The notes under the pieces: generated by a model | Databases searched by the model: none | Told to the model about the DNA's origin: nothing | Seen by the model: only the letters and a program-made list of their open reading frames with translations | NCBI GenBank assembly: GCA_016764455.1 | Contig: JAESRU010000163.1 | Span: 4,196-10,346, forward strand | DNA length: 6,151 bases | Direction of reading: 5' to 3' | From: Hyphomicrobiales bacterium | Lineage (GTDB): Bacteria; Pseudomonadota; Alphaproteobacteria; Rhizobiales; NORP267 | Part shown: in pieces, positions 1 through 4,920 of the stretch | Layout of the letters: each line of letters starts with the position of its first letter | How positions within the stretch are numbered: the first letter of the stretch is position 1 | Made by a program: the position numbers and the translations under genes

Positions 1-62
1 GACATGCGCCCGTCAAAAGACATTTGGGCGCCCTCTTCCGCGGGATCATACGGCTTGCTCAT
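1..62 (-). CDS. N-terminal fragment of a gene cut by the window edge; probably tryptophan 2,3-dioxygenase
   Basis: A minus-strand reading frame opens with ATG at 62-60 and runs off the left edge after 20 full codons. The peptide reads MSKPYDPAEEGAQMSFDGRM and continues with S. The start is supported by an AAAGGA ribosome site 8 nt upstream. The tail 'F-D-G-R-M-S' preceded by an 'EGAQ' segment resembles the N-terminus of bacterial tryptophan 2,3-dioxygenases (KynA), where a G/S-R/Q-M-S-Y-G-D-Y-L segment begins the conserved core. That family is a haem enzyme that uses O2 to open the indole ring of tryptophan to N-formylkynurenine in the cytosol. The family call is inferred from about 20 residues and memory of the family, so it is tentative. 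The gene lies 83 nt beyond the MDR dehydrogenase on the same strand and could be the last member of the kor operon or the first gene of a separate unit. Confidence 0.5.
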   Translation of the reverse strand, partial: MSKPYDPAEEGAQMSFDGRM

Positions 63-90
63 AAACCCATTCCTTTATCTGCTCGTAAGG

Positions 91-134
91 CGCAGGAATC
101 CGTTGCAGGATCCCTGCGTCAACCATTCCAATGG
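91..134. repeat. Small inverted repeats between the MDR gene and the left-edge gene
   Basis: The 83-bp gap holds three short dyads. GCAGG (105-109) and CCTGC (113-117) flank ATC. CGCAGG (91-96) can pair with CCTGCG (113-118) as an alternative stem. CCATT (123-127) and AATGG (130-134) flank CC. None is followed by a T-run on the minus strand, so they do not make an intrinsic terminator. They could be a weak RNA structure or an operator ahead of the left-edge gene, or chance. Confidence 0.25.
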
Positions 135-145
135 GAAGATAACGA

Positions 146-1174
146 TCAGCAGTCTATGTCAACCACCAGATTACCCTGATGTTCACCGCGATCCATGCGA
201 TCGAACCCGGAGGCGATATCGTCGAGCTTGAAAACCTTGTCGATAATCGGTTCGATTTTGCCGCGGGCGACCACATCAATCAACGCGCGAAATTCTTCAA
301 CCCCGCCAAGTGTTGATCCATAAACGGTCAATTGACGGGCAAACATACGCTGGATATCCGCCGATGGGTGCGCCCCTGTTGTGGCTCCACAAGTTACCAA
401 CCGGCCGCCAGAACGAAGCGAGCGCAGAGAATCACCCCAACTGGCGTCTCCCACATTGTCGATCACCATATCGACGCCACGCCCTTGGGTAATTTCCATA
501 ACCCGTTTGGCAACTTTCTCATTGCGGTAATTGATGCCATGCGCCGCGCCCAGCCCCTTGGCCCAGGCAAGTTTTTCATCAGTTGAAGATGTCACAATCG
601 CCTCGGCACCAATCATCGTCGCCATTTGCAAACAGGCCGAAGATACGCCGCCCGCAACCCCCATGATCAGGATCGTTTCAGCAGATCGCAAAGGCGCTTT
701 ACCAAACATCATCCGCCATGCGGTCAGATAAGCAACTGGCAGGGTTGCCGCTGCTTCCCAGCTTATTGAATCCGGTTTTGGCAAAAAACATTTGTCCGGC
801 ATGGCAATATATTCGGCAAAAGTGCCGTGGCGGGTCTCGCCACAAATATCAAATTTGATGCAATTTATCTGGTCGCCTCGATTGCAGGCGGCGCACCGGC
901 CACAAAATGCCATCGGGTACAAGATAACCGGATCACCCACTTTCAGATGTGACCCTTCCGGCACTTCGACAATTTCACCGGCGCCATCGACACCAAGCAC
1001 AATCGGCAATTCGTGGGTGATGCCCTTGCCTGAATCACGCATATAAAGATCGATCCGGTTGATCCCACCTGCGCGGACTTTCATCACGGCTTCGCCGGGT
1101 GCGGGCTTTGGGTCGGCAAAATCACCGATGCGTAAGCCATCCTTGCCACGGCTTTCCAGAATTGCAGCCTTCAT
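146..1174 (-). CDS. Medium-chain dehydrogenase/reductase (zinc-binding dehydrogenase family) lacking the usual catalytic-zinc ligands
   Basis: This is a 342-residue soluble oxidoreductase of the MDR superfamily, full length for the family. The N-terminal GroES-like domain covers about residues 1-150 and the Rossmann domain about 160-300. The structural-zinc cysteines are all present: C91, C94, C97 and C105 in a C-x2-C-x2-C-x7-C lobe. The nucleotide-binding turn is G172-V-A-G-G-V-S. The catalytic-zinc positions are altered: the usual G-x-C-x-x-D segment reads G37-I-N-R-I-D, with Asn39 for Cys, and the usual G-H-E reads G61-V-D. This pattern is known in a branch of zinc-ADH-like proteins that behave more like quinone or enoyl reductases than alcohol dehydrogenases. 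It is therefore unlikely to be Had, the 6-hydroxycyclohexene-carbonyl-CoA dehydrogenase expected in bcr clusters, which keeps the catalytic Cys and GHE. The substrate is unknown; reduction of an activated double bond is a reasonable guess. The ATG at 1174 has AGAGGA 8 nt upstream and lies 34 nt after the Rid gene. Confidence 0.85.
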   Translation of the reverse strand: MKAAILESRGKDGLRIGDFADPKPAPGEAVMKVRAGGINRIDLYMRDSGKGITHELPIVLGVDGAGEIVEVPEGSHLKVGDPVILYPMAFCGRCAACNRGDQINCIKFDICGETRHGTFAEYIAMPDKCFLPKPDSISWEAAATLPVAYLTAWRMMFGKAPLRSAETILIMGVAGGVSSACLQMATMIGAEAIVTSSTDEKLAWAKGLGAAHGINYRNEKVAKRVMEITQGRGVDMVIDNVGDASWGDSLRSLRSGGRLVTCGATTGAHPSADIQRMFARQLTVYGSTLGGVEEFRALIDVVARGKIEPIIDKVFKLDDIASGFDRMDRGEHQGNLVVDIDC

Positions 1175-1208
1175 GGAGATTGTCCTCTCAAAATTCGGGT
1201 TTAGGCTC

Positions 1209-1607
1209 TCAGTCCTTCGGAATGACAGCGGTCGCTTCTAGTTCAACCATACCGGGATGATCCAGAAGATCGGAAACAAAAATCATGCTCATTGCGGGAA
1301 AATGACTACCCATCTTCTCTTGCCAGATTTTGCCAATATTGCGCCGGGCCGCCAGATAGGCTGGCTTATTGATGCAATAAACGGTCATCCGACAAATATC
1401 GGTAGGTTTACCGCCAGCTTCCGCCAGAACCGCGATGACATTATCAAGCGCCTGCGCAAATTGCGGGGTTAGCTCTTCGCTTTCAAAAACCTGATCGGCG
1501 TTCCATCCGACCTGTCCGGCGATGAAAGCGATCCGGCCGCCGTCAACTACAATTCCGTTTGAATAACCGATCGGTGCTTTCCAGCCCTCAGGCAATAATA
1601 CGCTCAT
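1209..1607 (-). CDS. Rid (YjgF/YER057c/UK114) family protein
   Basis: At 132 residues this is the usual length of a single-domain Rid protein, which forms cytosolic trimers with active sites at the subunit interfaces. Family signatures visible are I-A-G-Q-V near residue 30, the Q-x-x-x-A-L-D-N-V helix (49-57), the D-I-x-R-M-T-V-Y strand (70-77), F-P-A (103-105), and the C-terminal V-E-L-E-A (121-125). RidA itself hydrolyses reactive enamines and imines to keto acids and ammonia, using an arginine in 'P-A-R-S'. Here that position is Met106 (P-A-M-S), while the conserved glutamate near the end (E124) is kept. It therefore belongs to a non-archetypal Rid subgroup, and canonical 2-aminoacrylate deaminase activity should not be assumed. 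The start at 1607 is fixed by AAGGAG 7 nt upstream. It lies 15 nt after the ferritin-like gene in the kor-led series. A role on an enamine-like or CoA-bound intermediate is speculative. Confidence 0.88.
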   Translation of the reverse strand: MSVLLPEGWKAPIGYSNGIVVDGGRIAFIAGQVGWNADQVFESEELTPQFAQALDNVIAVLAEAGGKPTDICRMTVYCINKPAYLAARRNIGKIWQEKMGSHFPAMSMIFVSDLLDHPGMVELEATAVIPKD

Positions 1608-1622
1608 GTGTAGTCTCCTTCT

Positions 1623-2150
1623 CTATTCCTGCAGGTTGGGGGGATCATCGTCATCCGCCCAACCGGTCGGTGGTTCGGGGTGTTTTTCAAGAAGCCGCTC
1701 CACAAGTGTGACGTGCTCGGCCTCTTCTTCGCGGAATTCCGCCGCCCATTTTTTGATGTCCGGGTCGGTGACGGTATTCACAATATGATCGAAAAATTCA
1801 AAAGCACGGATTTCTGCTTTCAGCGCCATTTGCAAAGCGTGCCACGGGGTCATCTTGTAATGGGCGTCTTCCAGCGCCGCCAATTCCGGGCCTTCACTAT
1901 CTGGCCATTTATACTCACTGGATTTCAGGTTCATCAGCCCGATTGTCCCGGCGCGGGCCTTTATTTCAGCTGCGTGTTTTTCTTCGTGCCCGGCCAGATC
2001 GCGGAAGAGCTTTGCAAGTTCATGATTATTGTGAACCTCCATCTGGTCACCAAGCATGTGGTAGCGGTCGATTGCGTCTTCCTCGATCGCATGGGCATGG
2101 GTCAGCAATTCACTCAGGCTCGAAATTTCATTGTCTGATTTCACACTCAT
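1623..2150 (-). CDS. Ferritin-like (rubrerythrin-type) diiron protein
   Basis: This 175-residue protein is predicted to be a four-helix bundle with a complete diiron site. Candidate ligands are E23 in helix 1 (E-E-D-A-I-D-R-Y, with Tyr30 at the usual +7), E56-x-x-H59 in helix 2, E113 in helix 3, and E143-x-x-H146 in helix 4 (F-R-E-E-E-A-E-H). No CxxC pairs follow, so the rubredoxin domain of classical rubrerythrin is absent. The acidic tail (W164 then four Asp) is likely disordered. Such proteins typically reduce peroxide or O2 or handle iron; electrons would have to come from a partner. The ATG overlaps the korB stop by 4 bp (ATGA), with AGGAG 8 nt upstream inside korB, so its translation is probably coupled to KorB. 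This suggests protection of, or iron supply for, the oxygen-labile ferredoxin, KorAB and Bcr iron-sulfur proteins. The family is clear; the role is inferred. Confidence 0.85.
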   Translation of the reverse strand: MSVKSDNEISSLSELLTHAHAIEEDAIDRYHMLGDQMEVHNNHELAKLFRDLAGHEEKHAAEIKARAGTIGLMNLKSSEYKWPDSEGPELAALEDAHYKMTPWHALQMALKAEIRAFEFFDHIVNTVTDPDIKKWAAEFREEEAEHVTLVERLLEKHPEPPTGWADDDDPPNLQE

Positions 2151-2974
2151 ATCTGAAACTCCTGTTCCAAATCGGTGACTGTTTTGTGTTCAACCCCGTC
2201 TCCTATTTTGTAAGGACGCCGGTCACCACGATAGAGAACACCAACATTGAAACCGTCATCGGTCATGATCCGCCGCGCCGCCCGGGCCGGGTCATTGGTC
2301 TCTTCAACCGGGGCAGCATGGATTGCATTTTTCCATTCCTTTTGCTCCGGCCGGAACGTGACGCACGGGCTCAAAATCTGGATAAACGAGAAACCGGGAT
2401 GTTCGACCGCATCAGAAATCATTTTCGTGGTGCCTTTGATGTCGCCGGAAAAAGCCCGCGCAACAAAATTTGCCCCTGACGCAAGCGCGATTACGAGCGG
2501 GTGGAACGGGTTGAGACCGGTACCGCCCGGTGACAAGGCGCTGTCCCAATCGGGTTCCGTTGTTGGCGAAGGCTGGCCCTTGGTCATGCCGTAAACCCGG
2601 TTATCCATGACAATATAAGTAAGGTCGATATTGCGCCGACAGGCATGGAGGAAATGGTTACCGCCAATTGAGAACCCGTCACCGTCACCGCCCGCAACAA
2701 TCACGGTCATATCTGGCCGGGCCACTTTCAGCCCCGTACCCAATGGCAACGAGCGCCCGTGGACACCGTGAAAGCCGTAACAATTGAGGTAAGCCGGAAT
2801 ACGCGACGAACACCCGATACCGGATATAATTGCTACTTCTTCCGGTTTACGCTCCAGATCAGCGAGTGCTTTGGTCACGGAAAGCAGCACGTGATAGTCA
2901 CCACAACCAGGGCACCAAACGGGCTTCAGGTCAGATTTGAAATCGCTTGCCTTTAGCGGGGCTGAGACATTCAT
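2147..2974 (-). CDS. korB: 2-oxoglutarate:ferredoxin oxidoreductase, beta subunit (thiamine-diphosphate and 4Fe-4S binding)
   Basis: At 275 residues this is the normal size for the beta subunit of 2-oxoacid:ferredoxin oxidoreductases. The N-terminal W-C21-P-G-C24-G motif, C55 in G-I-G-C-S-S and C204 in L-S-P-C-V-T-F are the four cysteines that hold a [4Fe-4S] cluster in this family. The thiamine diphosphate/Mg site is visible as G96-D-G-D with N125-R-V-Y-G downstream, and the H-G-R and G-T-G-L-K segments (72-83) are typical of the KorB/OorB type. With KorA it converts 2-oxoglutarate and CoA to succinyl-CoA and CO2 and reduces ferredoxin. In Thauera this enzyme is known to supply the electrons for benzoyl-CoA reductase, and its position divergent from bcrC fits that role. 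The start overlaps the korA stop by 4 bp and has AAGGAG (2988-2983) 8 nt upstream. The 2-oxoglutarate specificity comes from family resemblance plus context, since related enzymes use pyruvate or other 2-oxoacids. Confidence 0.93.
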   Translation of the reverse strand: MNVSAPLKASDFKSDLKPVWCPGCGDYHVLLSVTKALADLERKPEEVAIISGIGCSSRIPAYLNCYGFHGVHGRSLPLGTGLKVARPDMTVIVAGGDGDGFSIGGNHFLHACRRNIDLTYIVMDNRVYGMTKGQPSPTTEPDWDSALSPGGTGLNPFHPLVIALASGANFVARAFSGDIKGTTKMISDAVEHPGFSFIQILSPCVTFRPEQKEWKNAIHAAPVEETNDPARAARRIMTDDGFNVGVLYRGDRRPYKIGDGVEHKTVTDLEQEFQI

Positions 2975-4710
2975 AGCCGATGCTCCTTCATGATTTCGGA
3001 TAAAATTTCTGTTGTACTAAGCATCATCGGTCCTGGATGATGGTAGGCGCGGGTATCAGACGGCAAATCAACATGACCCCGCAAGTATCTGTAAAATTGC
3101 GCTAAATCGTTTTGCTCGATCACCAGAACCCGGCGGGCTCCGGCAAGCTCGGCTTCAAGCGCCTCAACCCGCAACGGGGCCAGCAATCTGACCGCGATGG
3201 TTTTGACGCTGATCCCTTCGGCCCGCGCCAATTCGGCGGCTTCGCGCACAGGCGCAGCCGTGGAACCCCAGGTGACGATGACCAGATCACCCTCACCTTC
3301 AATCTCCGCCCAATGGGTTCCGTAATTGAAACTTTCAATCTTACGGCGGCGCTTGGCGAGCTGATCATGATGATCTTCAGCAGCAGCTGACGGTGTGCCG
3401 GTCACTGAATGTTCCAACCCGTCAGCGGTATATTGCCCGCCCGCCGTGCCAGGGATCGCCATTGGCGATACCCCGTCTGCGGTCAGGGCATAGCGGGTAT
3501 AGGCCGTATCGATTTTCTCAACTTTGCTGCGGTCAGCAAAGAACGCCACATCGGCGGGCTTGTCGATGATCATCTGCGCCTGGCCCAGAAACTGGTCAGA
3601 CAATATAATGGCCGGCACCTGCATGGCTTCCGCCAGATGCACCGACCATTGGGTTGTGAACAGACAATCAGAAACGGAAAACGGCGCGGTGACCAGATGC
3701 GGTGCATCGCCATGCAAACCATAAATTGCGATATTCAAATCGGATTGTTCCGATTTTGTCGGAATGCCCGTGGACGGTCCCCCGCGCATAACGTCGATAA
3801 TCACAACCGGCACTTCCGCCGCTGTGGCGAGACCGATGGATTCGGTCATCAACGCCAGGCCCGGCCCAGAGGTTGCGGTGATTGAAGGAATGCCGCCATA
3901 CGATGCCCCGATAATCATGTTGATTGAGGATAATTCATCTTCCGCCTGAACCAGATTGCCACCAATTGCGGTGAGCGACGGTGCCAACCATTCCAGAATT
4001 TCCGTTGCCGGCGTGATCGGATAGGCGGCAGCAAATTTGATGCCGCCCCGCACCGCCCCAAGTGCGGCTGCTTCATTGCCGGTAATCAACCAGCGCGGCA
4101 CGTCCGAGGTTTTCTCAGTCTCTACAAGTTTTGGCGCATTGATAATGGCGTCAGAATGGCTATAGCCAGCTTCAAGACAGGCACGTGACGCTTCCAAAAC
4201 CGCTTCACCTTTAGATGCCAGCTTGCTGACAATCAGCCCGAGCACGGTTTCTTTCGGCAAATCAATCGCGCCAGCAACAATACCAAGCGCGATCATGTTC
4301 ATGCGGCCGCCTTTTATATCAGCAGCAATTTTCTTGATTGGGAGCTCGATAATATTCTTGGTGGCAGCTGTTACAATGTCTGGAACGTCACCGCCATCAG
4401 GGTCAAAAATCACAACACTTGATTCATCAAGAGTGATTTCTGCGGCAAATCTGGAGAAATTACTCCAGTCCAGCGCGAACAAAATATCGAATCCCCCGCG
4501 ATGAATTTCCACAGGGTTATTTGAAAGTCGCAACAATGCGGCAGCTTCTCCGCCTCTGATTTGTGGACCAACAGAGCGGGTCTGCAAGCCGTAAAAGCCC
4601 GATTTTGCAGCAGCTTCAAGTAGCATACCACCTGCCGTCATCACCCCCGCACCGCCACTTCCTGTAAGTGCGATCGAAATTCCGGAGCCTTTGTTTACTT
4701 GGTCTGACAT
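2971..4710 (-). CDS. korA: 2-oxoglutarate:ferredoxin oxidoreductase, fused gamma-alpha subunit
   Basis: This is a 579-residue fusion. Residues about 10-190 are the gamma domain (glycine-rich G17-S-G-G-A-G-V, then R-S-V-G-P-Q-I-R-G-G-E at 45-55). Residues about 210-400 are the pyrimidine-binding alpha domain, with Y-P-I-T-P-A-T-E at 230-237, the A-E-D-E-L-S segment at 256-261, T-S-G-P-G at 280-284 and R-G-G-P-S-T-G-I-P-T-K-S-E-Q-S-D-L at 309-325. A C-terminal domain from about 470 to 560 carries V-T-W-G-S and V-I-E-Q-N. The R-G-G-P-S-T-G-(L/I)-P-T-(K/R)-x-E-Q-x-D-L form is typical of the KorA branch. There is no ferredoxin-like CxxCxxC domain, so the holoenzyme's only cluster should be the one in KorB, and an external ferredoxin must be encoded elsewhere. 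The ATG at 4710 has AGGA 7 nt upstream. It leads the minus-strand operon, divergent from bcrC, and overlaps korB by 4 bp. Confidence 0.93.
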   Translation of the reverse strand: MSDQVNKGSGISIALTGSGGAGVMTAGGMLLEAAAKSGFYGLQTRSVGPQIRGGEAAALLRLSNNPVEIHRGGFDILFALDWSNFSRFAAEITLDESSVVIFDPDGGDVPDIVTAATKNIIELPIKKIAADIKGGRMNMIALGIVAGAIDLPKETVLGLIVSKLASKGEAVLEASRACLEAGYSHSDAIINAPKLVETEKTSDVPRWLITGNEAAALGAVRGGIKFAAAYPITPATEILEWLAPSLTAIGGNLVQAEDELSSINMIIGASYGGIPSITATSGPGLALMTESIGLATAAEVPVVIIDVMRGGPSTGIPTKSEQSDLNIAIYGLHGDAPHLVTAPFSVSDCLFTTQWSVHLAEAMQVPAIILSDQFLGQAQMIIDKPADVAFFADRSKVEKIDTAYTRYALTADGVSPMAIPGTAGGQYTADGLEHSVTGTPSAAAEDHHDQLAKRRRKIESFNYGTHWAEIEGEGDLVIVTWGSTAAPVREAAELARAEGISVKTIAVRLLAPLRVEALEAELAGARRVLVIEQNDLAQFYRYLRGHVDLPSDTRAYHHPGPMMLSTTEILSEIMKEHRL

Positions 4711-4751
4711 GTGCTTTTCCTGCCTTTTCCATCCGTGCCAAAACGTCGCAG

Positions 4752-4780
4752 ATTATTCGTGTTGACCTTAATTAAGTAAA
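4752..4780 (-). promoter_or_regulatory. Candidate korA promoter, proximal
   Basis: On the minus strand TTTACT (4780-4775) and AATAAT (4757-4752) are separated by 17 nt, giving a start near 4745 and a leader of about 35 nt before korA. Both hexamers deviate from the sigma70 consensus. The spacer contains the putative FNR-type box, so factor binding there would affect this promoter. Evidence is hexamer matching only. Confidence 0.3.
4762..4775. promoter_or_regulatory. Putative FNR/FixK/AadR-type box
   Basis: TTGACCTTAATTAA matches the FNR-family consensus TTGAT-N4-ATCAA at 8 of 10 defined positions, with symmetric transitions (C for T, T for C) in the two half-sites. Its centre, between 4768 and 4769, lies at -41.5 from position 4810, and the hexamer GATAAT at 4796-4801 is correctly placed as a -10 for that start. 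This is the classic geometry of an FNR-activated (class II) promoter. FNR-type regulators are known in anaerobic aromatic pathways, for example AadR in Rhodopseudomonas. Eight of ten matches within about 200 bp could still arise by chance. Confidence 0.4.
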
Positions 4781-4790
4781 TACGTACTAT
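4762..4790 (+). promoter_or_regulatory. Sigma70-like promoter for bcrC
   Basis: TTGACC (4762-4767) and TACTAT (4785-4790) are separated by exactly 17 nt in the most AT-rich part of the divergent region, and point at bcrC. Predicted transcription would begin near 4797 and leave a leader of roughly 120 nt before the bcrC start. Its -35 coincides with one half of the putative FNR-type box. If that box activates, the real start is more likely the downstream one described with the box. Confidence 0.5.
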
Positions 4791-4796
4791 ATTACG

Positions 4797-4823
4797 ATAA
4801 TAGCGATGTTAGACAAATGTCAA
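4797..4823 (-). promoter_or_regulatory. Candidate korA promoter, distal
   Basis: A perfect -35 hexamer TTGACA lies on the minus strand at 4823-4818. The best -10 is TATTAT at 4802-4797, only 15 nt away, which is shorter than ideal. With a 17-nt spacer the -10 would be the poor TTATCG. This promoter would fire back-to-back through the bcrC promoter region toward korA. It competes with the proximal candidate, and sequence alone cannot choose. Confidence 0.3.
4812..4821. promoter_or_regulatory. Small dyad GACA-AA-TGTC
   Basis: GACA (4812-4815) and TGTC (4818-4821) form a 10-bp dyad. It overlaps the perfect TTGACA of the distal korA promoter candidate and sits just downstream of the predicted bcrC start sites. 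That is a position where a repressor could block both directions. Four-base arms are weak evidence. Confidence 0.22.
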
Positions 4824-4824
4824 G

Positions 4825-4840
4825 ACGCATGGGGATGCGT
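4825..4840. promoter_or_regulatory. Perfect inverted repeat ACGCAT-GGGG-ATGCGT in the bcrC leader
   Basis: Two perfect 6-bp arms (4825-4830 and 4835-4840) flank four Gs, with no further pairing outside. It lies downstream of all predicted bcrC promoters. It can therefore act either as a DNA operator for a dimeric repressor or as a short stem-loop in the bcr mRNA leader. There is no T-run after it, so it is not an intrinsic terminator. Confidence 0.4.
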
Positions 4841-4902
4841 GAGAACGTCGCACCAACCACTTAGCGGGCACCGAGCAGGCATTTCGCCGGTTTGGAATAG
4901 TC

Positions 4903-4909
4903 AAGGGAG
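4903..4909 (+). promoter_or_regulatory. Ribosome binding site of bcrC, with long spacing
   Basis: AAGGGAG lies 11 nt before the bcrC ATG, somewhat further than usual. No other start codon in frame nearby fits better, and the N-terminus matches the BcrC family from residue 1. Confidence 0.65.
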
Positions 4910-4920
4910 CTAAGTCGGTC

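Larger units (their letters stand above)
4742..4852. repeat. Direct repeat AACGTCGCA flanking the divergent promoter region
   Basis: The 9-mer AACGTCGCA occurs at 4742-4750 and again at 4844-4852 in the same orientation, one copy on the korA side and one on the bcrC side of the AT-rich promoter core. The start-to-start distance is 102 bp. It could be a pair of regulator sites, but two copies of 9 bp do not prove that. Confidence 0.3.

Noticed and set aside
91..118. Intrinsic terminator after the MDR gene
   Set aside because: Short stems exist, but no T-run follows on the minus strand.
89..122. Possible separate promoter for the left-edge gene (TTGACG on the minus strand at 122-117)
   Set aside because: With 17-nt spacing the -10 would be ATTCCT, a poor match, so a promoter cannot be supported although one is not excluded.
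4..231. Plus-strand open frame over the left-edge gene and the 3' end of the MDR gene
   Set aside because: It lies antisense to supported genes, has no ribosome site and shows no recognisable family.
146..1174. Annotation of the MDR gene as had (6-hydroxycyclohex-1-ene-1-carbonyl-CoA dehydrogenase)
   Set aside because: Had-type enzymes keep the catalytic Cys and GHE segments; here these are Asn39 and G-V-D, and the N-terminal region does not look like Had.
1680..2479. Long plus-strand open frames (1680-2138 and 1943-2479) antisense to the ferritin-like and korB genes
   Set aside because: The minus strand encodes well-recognised proteins with full motif sets; these frames are compositional shadows with odd residue content.
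3409..3885. 158-codon plus-strand open frame inside korA
   Set aside because: It is antisense to the conserved alpha domain of KorA, with no ribosome site and no recognisable motif.
4768..4775. TTAATTAA palindrome as an independent operator
   Set aside because: It is a low-complexity AT palindrome within the FNR-type box and promoter spacer; on its own it says little.
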